The translations under genes were made by a program, and so were the position numbers. From Candidatus Obscuribacterales bacterium (GTDB lineage: Bacteria > Cyanobacteriota > Vampirovibrionia > Obscuribacterales > Obscuribacteraceae), in contig JAIEQI010000176.1 of the NCBI GenBank assembly GCA_019747875.1, positions 1 through 32,431 on the forward strand: DNA of 32,431 nucleotides, written 5' to 3'. A model generated the notes under the pieces. It searched no databases. It was not told the DNA's origin and was given only the letters and a program-made list of their open reading frames with translations. The stretch's first letter is position 1, and each line of letters starts with the position of its first letter. Of the stretch, positions 1 through 7,741 are shown piece after piece.

Positions 1-36
1 AGCGCGGACGTCCCGTCCGCCATAAAGCGCAGCGCT
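1..36. repeat. GC-rich palindromic repeat at window edge
   Basis: Bases 4-20 form a perfect hairpin (GCGGACG, loop TCC, CGTCCGC). Bases 26-36 form a second small dyad (AGCGC-a-GCGCT). The arrangement (AGCGC followed by a 7-bp GC-rich stem with a 3-nt loop) matches that of the repeat at 8600-8631 although the stem bases differ, so it may be a variant of the same intergenic family. It lies just downstream of the minus-strand gene ending at 61 and could act as a transcript 3' structure. Confidence 0.5.
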
Positions 37-60
37 CTTGGACCCTCCGCTAATGCGGAT

Positions 61-1065
61 TTATTTGGGACGTGCGTATCTTCTTGTTGCATCCAAAACT
101 TGGGTCCAGAATCGTGCATCACGATCTTTGACCAGGCTCTGTCCCCACCAACCCACAGAGACGTTTGAACTCACTACAATTTCAGTCATTCTCTCAAGCT
201 CTGATTTTGTGGGGCGCCGGTCACCATACATTTTTGCCAACAAGGTTGGATGCCCTTGATCTTCGGCACAAAATGCCTGTAAGACCATCATGTGCTTTTT
301 GTTTGGAAGATTTTGTTTCAACCAACGAATGTACTCTGGAAGCGCCTCTGCGTAATTCAGGATTTTCTCTGCACCGGAATAAGGTCCTTTCACTTTCATC
401 AAATCCGCTGGAATTGCATAGACATCGAAGCCCACGATATCGGCGTATTGGCTAGACGCTTTTACCTTCTTCAAATATGCATCAATCTCTAGTTCGCTTG
501 CGGCGCTTTCAGGAATTGAGGAGTGAATCATTATAACGGGCAGAGTTGGATCAACCGCTTTGATTCGCGCATACAAAGTCTTGCAATTGGACGACATGTC
601 ACCAGTCTGCAGAGCCGGTTCATCATAGCTGTACACTCCAAAGACATTGTTGCGCCCGGCCCATGCAAGCAATTTCTTAAGGGGCTCTTCCTTTGTATTA
701 GGCTCTCCATAGAGAATCGATGCTGGTACCAAAAGTTTGACACCATTCTCTCGCATAGTTGTAATAGCGGTATCATTCGTCTTGTATTGCGGATAGAATT
801 CTCTGTCATATGTTAATGCCTTTGACTCCGGTACTTCCTGATACTCGGAGAAAGGCATAAACACTGTTATGCCGGCGCTCTTTAAGTCGTGAAAAATTCT
901 CTGGTAATTGGGATTCTCTCCGAAAACTTTGGGCACCCCCGCAGCTAGAAAGGTCAATTGGCTTCGTTGAGGAGCTTTGCTCGTGTTTTCCTTTTGGCTA
1001 ACTGCAGGCAAGACGCTCACTGCAAGTGCGCATGTCAATGTTGTCAGCTTCGCAATTGGTTTCAC
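61..1065 (-). CDS. secreted TIM-barrel glycoside-hydrolase-like protein
   Basis: 334 residues. The N-terminus (residues 1-23, basic start, hydrophobic TLTCALAVSVLPAV) is a signal peptide with likely cleavage near VS-QK, so the product is exported. The rest has alternating strand/helix character with barrel-like landmarks: GITVFMPF (about 65-72), VKLLVPASI (109-117), VFGVYSYDEP (141-150), VIMIHSS (177-183), IVGFDVYAIP (210-219), MMVLQAF (259-265) and VGWWGQS (304-310). The D148-E149 pair after a beta strand is typical of the acid position in GH-like (beta/alpha)8 barrels. No specific GH family or substrate can be assigned. The gene is divergent from the epimerase at 1168. Exported barrel: fairly sure; glycosidase activity: inference. 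Confidence 0.6.
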   Translation of the reverse strand: MKPIAKLTTLTCALAVSVLPAVSQKENTSKAPQRSQLTFLAAGVPKVFGENPNYQRIFHDLKSAGITVFMPFSEYQEVPESKALTYDREFYPQYKTNDTAITTMRENGVKLLVPASILYGEPNTKEEPLKKLLAWAGRNNVFGVYSYDEPALQTGDMSSNCKTLYARIKAVDPTLPVIMIHSSIPESAASELEIDAYLKKVKASSQYADIVGFDVYAIPADLMKVKGPYSGAEKILNYAEALPEYIRWLKQNLPNKKHMMVLQAFCAEDQGHPTLLAKMYGDRRPTKSELERMTEIVVSSNVSVGWWGQSLVKDRDARFWTQVLDATRRYARPK

Positions 1066-1167
1066 GATATGAATCTAGTTTCAGGGAAAGTAGAAGCTGA
1101 TTGTACTATTGTGCTTTTGATTTTTCACCAACAGTCGGATTCAACGATTCGCTAAGCCGGTAACAAA

Positions 1168-2169
1168 GTGCAGGACAAGTCAGGGCAACTAATTGTAGTA
1201 ACAGGTGCGACCGGGCTAATTGGTCGTGCTATTGTTCGCAATTTTGTCCAGCAAGGGCATCACGTCAAGGCTTTAATTCGTTCGAAAGAGAACATGTACA
1301 CCGTCGAAAATTCTGAGAGCGGCAAGCTGAGCTTTTGGGAGGCGGACCTTATGAACTTGACAGAGCCTGCGGCGCGGCAGGCTTGTGAAGGCGCTTCGGC
1401 ACTGATTCATTGTGCAGGATTAGTGCATCAACCGAATGCAAGCGTGGATCTGTATCCGCTCCTTAATGAGAAACCCACGGCGTTGTTAGCACGGGCGGCT
1501 CAAGCTGAGAACGTTTCCCAGTTTGTTTTTCTCAGCAGTAGCTCGGTTTATGGAAACAAAGAAACCAACATGATTCATGAGGATGTGCCATGCATCCCTG
1601 ATACCCCATATGCAAGTTCGAAAATCAATTGCGAGCAAATTCTTCGCGAGAATCCACCAAGCAAATCCACTGTAATTGTCCGACCGTCAATGGTGTTCGG
1701 AGCGGGTGATCGAGGCAACATGCTTTCGTTGATCCGTCAGATTCTGAGTGGAAGGTATTTCTTGATTTCGCAAGGTACAGCTCAGAAAAGTTTGATATTC
1801 GCGGATGATTTTGCGCATGCAATGCATTTGCTGCTAGAAAAAAAAGCTGTTGGAATGCACACTTATAACGTGGCCAATCCTGAGCCAGTGAGCATGCATG
1901 ATTTATCAATGGCGATCTACGGTGCGGCTGGGAAAACAGGAAGCATTCCTTCGCTGCCGGGGTCCTTGCTGCGTCCTGTTGGTGCCTTGGCCAATGCGAT
2001 TCTTGGTAGCAAGTCTCCGCTAACTGCTGATCGCTTGGATAAGCTAACGAGGACTAATTCCATTTCTATTGAACGTTTCTGCCGTGACTATGCATTCACC
2101 CCGCAATGGTCCCTCAAGGATGCACTTGCAAAAGAAATCGCTTGGGCGAAATCGGCTAACTTGTTATAG
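1168..2169 (+). CDS. NAD-dependent epimerase/dehydratase (extended SDR)
   Basis: 333 residues, GTG start. The Rossmann nucleotide motif TGATGLIG (residues 12-19) opens the protein. The catalytic set is Ser/Ser around 123-126 (SSSSVYG) and Y148xxxK152 (PYASSK). PSMVFGAGDRGN (about 172-183) is the usual substrate-side motif of UDP-sugar epimerases and dehydratases. Length is normal for the family (310-340). It probably converts a nucleotide-activated sugar or a similar substrate in the cytoplasm; the substrate cannot be told from sequence. It stands alone, facing the DCC-family gene tail to tail. A repeat copy (2174-2204) begins 5 bases after its stop codon. Confidence 0.85.
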   Translation: MQDKSGQLIVVTGATGLIGRAIVRNFVQQGHHVKALIRSKENMYTVENSESGKLSFWEADLMNLTEPAARQACEGASALIHCAGLVHQPNASVDLYPLLNEKPTALLARAAQAENVSQFVFLSSSSVYGNKETNMIHEDVPCIPDTPYASSKINCEQILRENPPSKSTVIVRPSMVFGAGDRGNMLSLIRQILSGRYFLISQGTAQKSLIFADDFAHAMHLLLEKKAVGMHTYNVANPEPVSMHDLSMAIYGAAGKTGSIPSLPGSLLRPVGALANAILGSKSPLTADRLDKLTRTNSISIERFCRDYAFTPQWSLKDALAKEIAWAKSANLL

Positions 2170-2173
2170 GTCA

Positions 2174-2204
2174 GAAGTCGGCAAGATGTCGGCGCATCGG
2201 AATC
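2174..2204 (-). repeat. copy of the AGILPA/AGKMPAL-type palindromic repeat
   Basis: Starts GAAGTCGGCAAGATGTCGGC and continues to GGAATC. It matches the reverse complement of the 8600-8631 copy at almost every position with one 1-base deletion. It sits immediately after the epimerase stop and upstream of the convergent DCC gene's end, a typical position for a REP-like element. Confidence 0.7.
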
Positions 2205-2262
2205 CAAGTTCAAAGGAAAGCAAATTCGATCGGCGTGATGGGTCCGCTGGCGTCTTGCTCGG

Positions 2263-2718
2263 CTATTCCAAGAAATGTTCGCGTTCTTCTGGGGTCGGCA
2301 TCATGCATGTTTCTGTTTTGCCGAAAACGCGATATCGAATGTTCGCGACAAACTTGTAGAAGAAATCGATGAAGGGTGCTGGAAAGATTCGCCCTATTGC
2401 TGCTAACGGTCGGAACTTGTCCAGGTTTTGCATCAGGTATAAAACGGCGCGACCGCGATCCAATATTGATTCGTTTGCTGTTCCACAATTCCTGATTACA
2501 TAAATGGTTTTGAGAGAAGACAGATCTACATTGTGTCTGCTGAGAAGCCTCTGTCCCATCTCGCTTTGCTGAGCACAAATTAGAAAATGCTTTTTTTGAT
2601 CGTTCTCAAGAACGCTTTTCATCGCGCCATTGCAAAGTACGCATTGCCCGTCGAAAAAGACAATGTCTCGTCCGATCACTCTTTCCGGTAGCTTGCTGTC
2701 TTGTAAAGACTGAGTCAT
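2263..2718 (-). CDS. DCC-family (DUF393) thiol-disulfide oxidoreductase-like protein
   Basis: 151 residues. Residues 19-30 read IVFFDGQCVLCN, the family signature DGxCxLCN with D23, C26 and C29, giving a thioredoxin-like CxxC redox pair. It is followed by the expected helix and a second alpha/beta stretch (TIYVIRNCGTANE). Length is typical. No signal peptide, so probably cytoplasmic. The true partner is unknown for the family. The last part (RVFGKTETCMMPTPEEREHFL) resembles the usual C-terminal tail. Monocistronic; convergent with the epimerase. Confidence 0.85.
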   Translation of the reverse strand: MTQSLQDSKLPERVIGRDIVFFDGQCVLCNGAMKSVLENDQKKHFLICAQQSEMGQRLLSRHNVDLSSLKTIYVIRNCGTANESILDRGRAVLYLMQNLDKFRPLAAIGRIFPAPFIDFFYKFVANIRYRVFGKTETCMMPTPEEREHFLE

Positions 2719-2782
2719 AGCACTTCTTTTGCTGCGTATATATAGATTCTAGCAGAAGCCCCGACGACTTTGCCCTACGGAT

Positions 2783-2804
2783 GTTCCCGAGAATTTCTCG
2801 GAAC
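2783..2804. promoter_or_regulatory. hairpin/dyad in divergent intergenic region
   Basis: GTTCC, a bulged c, GAGA, loop ATT, then TCTCGGAAC form a 9-bp bulged hairpin. It sits between the DCC gene (minus strand, start 2718) and the exported protein (start 2862). No T-run follows on either strand, so it is not a terminator; an operator or leader structure is possible. Confidence 0.4.
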
Positions 2805-2861
2805 CTGTTCCATTTCTCGTCGTCGTTCTTTCCATGTTGGCGCTTTATTACAGGTGTTGTT

Positions 2862-3386
2862 ATGTTCAATAAATACTTTTTTTCCCTGCTTTCCCTCGGA
2901 CTAGTCGCCTGCACCTTCTTGCCGCAGTCCGCACAGGCAGATGACAATCGTTGGGACCGCAATCGCAATCAATGGCGTTCACAACAAGGCTATGGCAATT
3001 TCAACAACAATCGTTTCCGCAATAACTACAATCGCGGTGGAAACTACAACGGCTACTACGATAACAATCGCTTGAACTGGCAAGGTCGCGGAAATGGTGG
3101 ACAATTCGGCCGCTTCGATCCAAACCTCAATACAACCATCGATAATAGACAAGCTCGCATAAATACTATGTTGCAGCAAGGTCTGACAAACGGAAGGCTA
3201 AGCCAGTCGGAATACAATCGACTCGTTCAGCGCCAAGCGCGGATTGATTCTCTGCAAGCTCGATTCAATACTGATGGACGCCTCAGCTTCAGCGAACGCC
3301 AAAGATTGAGCAACCAAGCCAATCAACTTCAAGCCCAACTCTGGCGCGAAATGAACGATCGCAATAACAGAAATCGTTGGTATTAA
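2862..3386 (+). CDS. small exported Asn/Arg-rich protein
   Basis: 174 residues from the ATG at 2862, which follows an AGGTG ribosome site (about 2852). The open frame continues upstream to 2781, but that stretch lacks an export signal at its start. Residues 1-26 are a signal peptide ending AQA-DD; an LVAC lipobox-like tetrapeptide at 14-17 sits inside the hydrophobic core, so lipidation is a weaker alternative. Residues 27-90 are low-complexity Asn/Arg/Gly/Tyr. The C-terminal part holds helical units around NGRLSQSEYNRL and DGRLSFSERQRL, a pattern I recall from small periplasmic hypotheticals. Function unknown. The codon-level Asn richness comes from repeated CAAT/AACA tracts. Confidence 0.75.
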   Translation: MFNKYFFSLLSLGLVACTFLPQSAQADDNRWDRNRNQWRSQQGYGNFNNNRFRNNYNRGGNYNGYYDNNRLNWQGRGNGGQFGRFDPNLNTTIDNRQARINTMLQQGLTNGRLSQSEYNRLVQRQARIDSLQARFNTDGRLSFSERQRLSNQANQLQAQLWREMNDRNNRNRWY

Positions 3387-3395
3387 AGTTTAGAT

Positions 3396-3486
3396 AGATG
3401 CGCTCGCGCGCCAGGCTCAAAATCGAATCTACGCCTTGCGACCTGAAGTTTGGTCGCACAAGAGCGGTGGCATTGCGAGCGCATCT
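3396..3486. repeat. long inverted repeat with nested hairpin between convergent genes
   Basis: AGATGCGCTCGC (3396-3407) pairs perfectly, 12 bp, with GCGAGCGCATCT (3475-3486). Inside, TGCGACC (3437-3443) pairs with GGTCGCA (3452-3458). The element fills the gap between the exported protein (stop 3386) and the porin (stop 3488), so it would form the 3' end of both transcripts. There is no long T-run, so it could be a factor-dependent end, an mRNA-protecting structure or a small RNA. Confidence 0.6.
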
Positions 3487-3487
3487 T

Positions 3488-5344
3488 CTAAAATTGGACG
3501 TACAACCTGCTACCTAAAGCAAATACGCCGGGCTGCGGGCCGACACCACCAGGTGACCAGATGTACTGAATATCAGGTGAGATTGAGACGTTCTTGTTGA
3601 TGTGAAAACGATAGTAAGCTTCGAGAACCTTTTCGGTGCGATGCTGATTCCCCGGAATGATCTGAGCCAGATTCGCTTGTACTTGCTGAACCGTTGTTGG
3701 TGTCGGCCCGCCGTTTATGCTAACGAAGGCTGGCGTGGCTGGCTGAACTGCTTCGCGGGAATAGGGTAGAGTTTGCCCGTAAGCGATTCCTATAACATCA
3801 TCTTTTCTCTTCTTCGAGAAGCTGGATATTGGAATTTCTGATCCGATTGACCAGTTACCACGAGAAGATAACAATCCGCCGAGGAATACCTCCCCGATCT
3901 GTTTGTCGTTCAAGGCGTATCGCCCGAAGAGTCCAATATTCTTCCAGACCTTTTGGTCGAAGTTCATGTACATGCCGACTGGTTGGCTACCATATCCGGT
4001 GCCACCAGGAATTAGTGACAAGAGTGAGGTTCCGCTGATATCAATCGGTGTGACAAATGGATTCTCGCTGCCGCCTCTGAAGTTGAAGTTCCAAAGCCCG
4101 GCTCTTAGATTTCCTTCCTTACCATAAAATTTGTGACCGAACTGGGCCTCATAGTTGAATCCAACCGACCCAAAATAGTCTCTATTTCCAATCGTGGTCA
4201 TACCGGCGGTCCCGCGCAGGAAGGCTTTGTCTCTGAACAATGAGCGTTCTGCGGAGACCACCACAGCTGGTCCGTTGAAGTTTGCTCTCCACGAGATGCT
4301 GTTTACAAAACCGGTATTCAAAAATTGAAGTGAGTCGGAGTTTGCAAAATTGTTCGAGTCAAACATGTTACCGAATGAAATGAGTCCAGCTTTGTAATCG
4401 CTTTTCCATTTCTTGCCGAAATTCAAGTTTTGAGTGTAAAAAACTTGCTCAAGGCTAACTGTTGGTCTCAGCGAATTGCTGTTGTTGTTATTGATGATCA
4501 ATGAGGGGATTTGAACTTCGTTTGGACCGGAGTTAAAAGGGCTGGCGTTAGCATCGACCACATCATTGAGGGGGCTGAGCAAGTATTTGTTGCGCGGGAA
4601 AAATCTGCCGGCTGCAGCTGTTAGTCGTGTGAAGAGATAACCATCTCCCAGTTTTGAATTAGGTTCGGCATCAACCACCTTTGCATTGAAATTGATACGG
4701 CTGCGCAAATTGACAGCCATGGAAGCACGATCGGTTCTACCCCAGTCTTGCTGCGGTAAATAGCAAAAGTCGCCGCTGACTTTAGTTCTCTCGAGTGCGC
4801 CAAGCCTCAGACTGTGATCTTCAATACGGCCTGGAATTGCTGCTGTGCCAAAATCGTTTTTGAAGACTTGAACTGCAAGCTTTCCTTTTACAATTCTGTA
4901 GACGTCCTCGAATTCGTCCGTGAGAAAACCAATTTCCTGAAAGTCTCGCTCAGTCAAGTTACTGGTGGGAAGACCGGAGATCTTCTGCATCATCGTCATG
5001 AAATAATCGCCGAGCTCTTGTCTGGTCAAAAGTCCGGCAGGCGGTGCTGCAATATTTAGCCTACTTGCCAGACCCTCCATGTATCGGCGCAATACATCGT
5101 TGCTTGTTAAACCGACAGTGGCTGGCGTCGCCTGGGCGATCTGCCTGCTTCTTGCCTGCTCTGGGGCTGCATCAGATTCTGTCGAATTGAACCGTGACTG
5201 GCTTCCACCCTGCGACGATCCTGCTTGTTGCATTTGCAGAGATTGAGCTTTTGCCGGCAAGAGGAGTCCCACGCCGGCACCACATGTAATGGCTATTGCT
5301 AGTGCCAGGTTTCTACCATTGATGCCAAGAAGCTTTGATGCCAA
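3488..5344 (-). CDS. outer-membrane carbohydrate-selective porin (OprB-like, cyanobacterial type)
   Basis: About 618 residues from a TTG at 5344, chosen because AGGAAA stands 6-7 bases before it and it places a clean signal peptide (NLALAIAITCGAGVGLLLPAKAQ) at the N-terminus. An ATG at 5443 would add 33 residues in front of the signal peptide. A degenerate SLH-like segment (roughly residues 78-160: LTRQELGDYF, then ERDFQEIGFLTDEFEDVYRI) resembles the region before the barrel in cyanobacterial porins. The remainder is Gly/Asn/aromatic-rich with alternating strands and ends in Phe (SRLYVQF), the classical outer-membrane beta-barrel terminus. It likely passes small solutes; substrate unknown. 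It lies downstream of the membrane TPR gene on the same strand (108 bases apart). Confidence 0.85.
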   Translation of the reverse strand: MASKLLGINGRNLALAIAITCGAGVGLLLPAKAQSLQMQQAGSSQGGSQSRFNSTESDAAPEQARSRQIAQATPATVGLTSNDVLRRYMEGLASRLNIAAPPAGLLTRQELGDYFMTMMQKISGLPTSNLTERDFQEIGFLTDEFEDVYRIVKGKLAVQVFKNDFGTAAIPGRIEDHSLRLGALERTKVSGDFCYLPQQDWGRTDRASMAVNLRSRINFNAKVVDAEPNSKLGDGYLFTRLTAAAGRFFPRNKYLLSPLNDVVDANASPFNSGPNEVQIPSLIINNNNSNSLRPTVSLEQVFYTQNLNFGKKWKSDYKAGLISFGNMFDSNNFANSDSLQFLNTGFVNSISWRANFNGPAVVVSAERSLFRDKAFLRGTAGMTTIGNRDYFGSVGFNYEAQFGHKFYGKEGNLRAGLWNFNFRGGSENPFVTPIDISGTSLLSLIPGGTGYGSQPVGMYMNFDQKVWKNIGLFGRYALNDKQIGEVFLGGLLSSRGNWSIGSEIPISSFSKKRKDDVIGIAYGQTLPYSREAVQPATPAFVSINGGPTPTTVQQVQANLAQIIPGNQHRTEKVLEAYYRFHINKNVSISPDIQYIWSPGGVGPQPGVFALGSRLYVQF

Positions 5345-5452
5345 GCGGGTTTCCTGTATTTTATTCGGACATGCCGTCCATATAATAAGTGCTCGGATCA
5401 GTAAATGGAAGTCAACACCATCAAAAAACTGTAAATTTTCCAATCCGAACTG

Positions 5453-7282
5453 TCAATTTTCCGAAAACAGAAGCTCTCGGATAAGAAAGTCAGCATTCGT
5501 TGTTCGCTTTTCGTCTAGATGGCTGGATAGTTTTAGTGAGCGATTTAGAAGATCCTTCTTTAGATTGTATTGTCCGAGAGACTCTGCCAAGCTCCCTGCA
5601 AGTTCAAGAGAATTGAGATCTTGTTGCTTCGATTTATCAATTGCATTCATCAGTGCAACTTGTGCTGCCTTAAAGTTCTTCAGATCAATCTCGACTTGAG
5701 TTCTTCGTAAATAGACCCAGGGGTTGGTTTTGTTAATGCTCTCAGCCTCTGCCAATAGTGAGATGCTGCCCTCCGGATCACCGAGTGCACGTTTGCAGCT
5801 GGCCAGCACCAAAATCGAATCGATGTTTTTCGGAGCAGCCTTATAAGACCTCTCTAGATATTGAATTGCTTGTCTAGGTTTGCCAGCCTGTAGTAAGCAC
5901 TCTCCATACAACTGATTCCAAAGCCAATCGCGGTCTCTCTCAGCAATGTTTTGGAGATCTCTGGACGCTGCATCAAACTTAGCACTCTTTATTTTGCTTT
6001 TTGCCAAAAGGCAAATGCTGTATGAATCCTTTCCGTGCAGCGTGATTATCTGCCTTGCTGTTTTTATGGCTCTATGTTCATTTCCCTCTGCGATTTGAAG
6101 TTCGGCAAGTTTTGTCATCAATGCTTTGTTGTTCGGGGCGTGTCGAGTCGCGGGCTCCAACAGAGTTTCAGCTTTGTCAAACTGTCTCTTTTCTATGGCA
6201 ACTTGTGCAAGGCTTATCTTCGGCTCTACCATATCGGGTTTGAGCATTAGAGCGCGTTTCCAGTGTTTGACTGCGTCTTTTTGCTTTCCGAGTATGTACT
6301 CGCAGGTTGCAAGATTATGCCATCCCGCCGGAAATGCGGCATCCATTGAGAGTGCGTTACGATACTCAGTTTCGGCATACGCATATTGAGCTCGCGAGAA
6401 ATAGATGTTCGCCTGATTATAGGTATAGTGCGTGAGAGCTTTTCGTCCGAGAAACGCCAGCAAGCTAATTGCGATGACAATGCTAAGTAAGACTCGAGAA
6501 ATTTTTATCAGAGAGAAGATCCCGTGCATTCGGTCGAGCTTACCATCACGCACAATCAGGAGTTGAGTGCCGAATGCAGGCTGGCTGCCGGTATTGGCAT
6601 GCGTTGTATCTGCTGCATTGCAATTGCTCAGTTTGCTTGCGAGAAATTCCGTTAGCGTATCGAATTCTTCCCTTCGATAAAAAAACGATGCAATATCTTT
6701 GTGTTCCAATCTTGACTCCACGCTTTTGCCATGAAAGATGGACAGTTTCTTTGCCGGTGGGTCGATGCCGAAAATTTTCGAAAAGACAGGAGCGCACTCA
6801 ACGGAAATTGCGTGAACGCGATCCCACGGTATGAGCTTGTCCAGCCGTCCGCCGCGAATTCCTTTGGCGTCACATATGAGAGGTCCGTTTGAGAATCTAA
6901 GAAGGTGCATCATTCCTAGAAAACCAACGAACCAGAGAATCAATGCCGTTAGCCAGAGTGAAAGCACTGCTAGCGCCCACGAAATTACGCTTTGGTTTTG
7001 AGGAATAATGGCAATCGCATCTGGTAGCACCAACAAGCTAGCAACGAGAACTGAAGTCTTGAGAGCAACTTTGGTCAGTTCCTTCGGACAATAATGCAGC
7101 TCCAAGTAATCCTTTGCCGAGCTCTTCGAGCCCGGAAGCGTCGGCATTGCGCCAGCATCTATCTCCACCGTCGTTGGCCTTGATTCGGAAGACCTTACAG
7201 CAAGATCAGGGGAGCGGTCCTCGCTGACGACTTTGGACTGCTTGTCCTGTTCAACTTGTACGTTTGCAGGTTCAGAATGCAA
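5453..7282 (-). CDS. membrane-anchored TPR protein with PH-like cytoplasmic domain
   Basis: 609 residues, TTG start preceded by GAAGGT. Order: acidic/polar N-terminal linker (1-65); two transmembrane segments (about 73-93 and 99-128); a small beta-rich domain (GPLICDAKGIRGGRLDKLIPWDRVHAISVE, about 133-215) reminiscent of bacterial PH-like modules; a third transmembrane segment (261-280); then TPR units from about 285 to 600 (e.g. AYAETEYRNALSMDAAFPAGWHNLA, DAVKHWKRALMLKPD). The long TPR arm would sit on the opposite face to the PH-like domain. A scaffold or assembly role is likely; the exact role is unknown. Residues 42-53 (DAGAMPTLPGSK) are the translation of a dispersed DNA repeat (see 7128-7159). 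Confidence 0.75.
   Translation of the reverse strand: MHSEPANVQVEQDKQSKVVSEDRSPDLAVRSSESRPTTVEIDAGAMPTLPGSKSSAKDYLELHYCPKELTKVALKTSVLVASLLVLPDAIAIIPQNQSVISWALAVLSLWLTALILWFVGFLGMMHLLRFSNGPLICDAKGIRGGRLDKLIPWDRVHAISVECAPVFSKIFGIDPPAKKLSIFHGKSVESRLEHKDIASFFYRREEFDTLTEFLASKLSNCNAADTTHANTGSQPAFGTQLLIVRDGKLDRMHGIFSLIKISRVLLSIVIAISLLAFLGRKALTHYTYNQANIYFSRAQYAYAETEYRNALSMDAAFPAGWHNLATCEYILGKQKDAVKHWKRALMLKPDMVEPKISLAQVAIEKRQFDKAETLLEPATRHAPNNKALMTKLAELQIAEGNEHRAIKTARQIITLHGKDSYSICLLAKSKIKSAKFDAASRDLQNIAERDRDWLWNQLYGECLLQAGKPRQAIQYLERSYKAAPKNIDSILVLASCKRALGDPEGSISLLAEAESINKTNPWVYLRRTQVEIDLKNFKAAQVALMNAIDKSKQQDLNSLELAGSLAESLGQYNLKKDLLNRSLKLSSHLDEKRTTNADFLIRELLFSEN
7128..7159 (-). repeat. repeat copy embedded in frame in the TPR gene
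   Basis: Read on the coding strand, 23 of 32 ungapped bases match the reverse complement of the repeat at 8600-8631. The encoded peptide AGAMPTLPGS corresponds to the AGKMPALPGS-like translation of the repeat. It falls in the polar, probably disordered N-terminal linker. Confidence 0.5.
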
Positions 7283-7525
7283 CAGCGGCTACCTTCACCC
7301 CTGCCCGTGTGTCATGGGGGTAAGGTGTCTATACCCACGGGTACGTTGCCAGTTGCAGATAAAGATCCTAAGTATTGTTAACGTGAATGCCCATGACTTC
7401 TGCCTGGGCTTTGATGTCTCGTTTGGCTCTTGCTGGATATGCATATTTGGGCGTCAGTAGGGCTCTTACGTAGCAAAGCGCATAGAAAAACGCGTGTTTC
7501 TTGTTCGTTCATAGCGCTGACCCCC
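7283..7525. other. divergent intergenic region with hairpins
   Basis: No gene seen. Near the TPR gene start a bulged stem (ACCTT-c-ACCCC with GGGGT-AAGGT, about 7291-7326) is followed by a TACCC-ac-GGGTA dyad (about 7332-7343). These would be in the 5' leader or promoter of the minus-strand TPR gene. Confidence 0.4.
7484..7501. promoter_or_regulatory. operator-like 18-bp dyad
   Basis: AGAAAAACGCGTGTTTCT has 16 of 18 positions symmetric: AGAAA/TTTCT arms around a perfect ACGCGT core. It lies about 40 bases upstream of the candidate response-regulator promoter and between divergent genes, a common place for a dimeric regulator site. The bound protein is unknown; the regulator at 7742 itself is one candidate, although OmpR-type proteins usually prefer direct repeats. 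Confidence 0.45.
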
Positions 7526-7554
7526 TTCACGAAAGATTAAATGCCTGGTAAAGT
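7526..7554 (+). promoter_or_regulatory. candidate sigma70 promoter of the response regulator
   Basis: TTCACG (7526-7531), a 17-base spacer and TAAAGT (7549-7554), preceded by TGG (extended -10). Predicted start near 7561 gives a leader of about 180 bases before translation. Confidence 0.45.
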
Positions 7555-7560
7555 CTTTAA

Positions 7561-7741
7561 TCATTAAATCTGGGACCGGCGAACCGCCCTGGATTCTAAA
7601 GACGACCCGAAAACGCTCTCCCCGAAAGGGACGCAAAGAACGAAGCTAGTCAGGTGGAGTAATCCATAAAAGCGATAGCTTAAATCGAACGTGAGCGGGG
7701 TTTAATAATAGTCGTCCGGCATTGGTTATGAGGTGAGACAC
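7561..7741 (+). promoter_or_regulatory. structured 5' leader of the response regulator, riboswitch-like
   Basis: Several pairings can be seen: GGCG-aac-CGCC (about 7578-7588); TGGATT (7590-7595) with AATCCA (7661-7666), closing a 77-base unit; CCC-GAAA-GGG (7621-7630) followed by ACGCAAAG; AAGCTA (7643-7648) with TAGCTT (7676-7681); and inside the latter TGGA-GTAA-TCCA (7655-7666). The last hairpin and the 7590/7661 stem compete for the same bases, so two states are possible. The GAAA hairpin plus GGGACGCAAAG resembles one half of the c-di-GMP-I (GEMM) core, but the other half is not recognisable. No known class can be assigned with confidence. Confidence 0.45.

Noticed and set aside
7561..7741. 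Firm assignment of the leader as a c-di-GMP-I (GEMM) riboswitch
   Set aside because: Only the GAAA hairpin and ACGCAAAG piece match; the GGCAAA segment and the 3' half of the core are not found.
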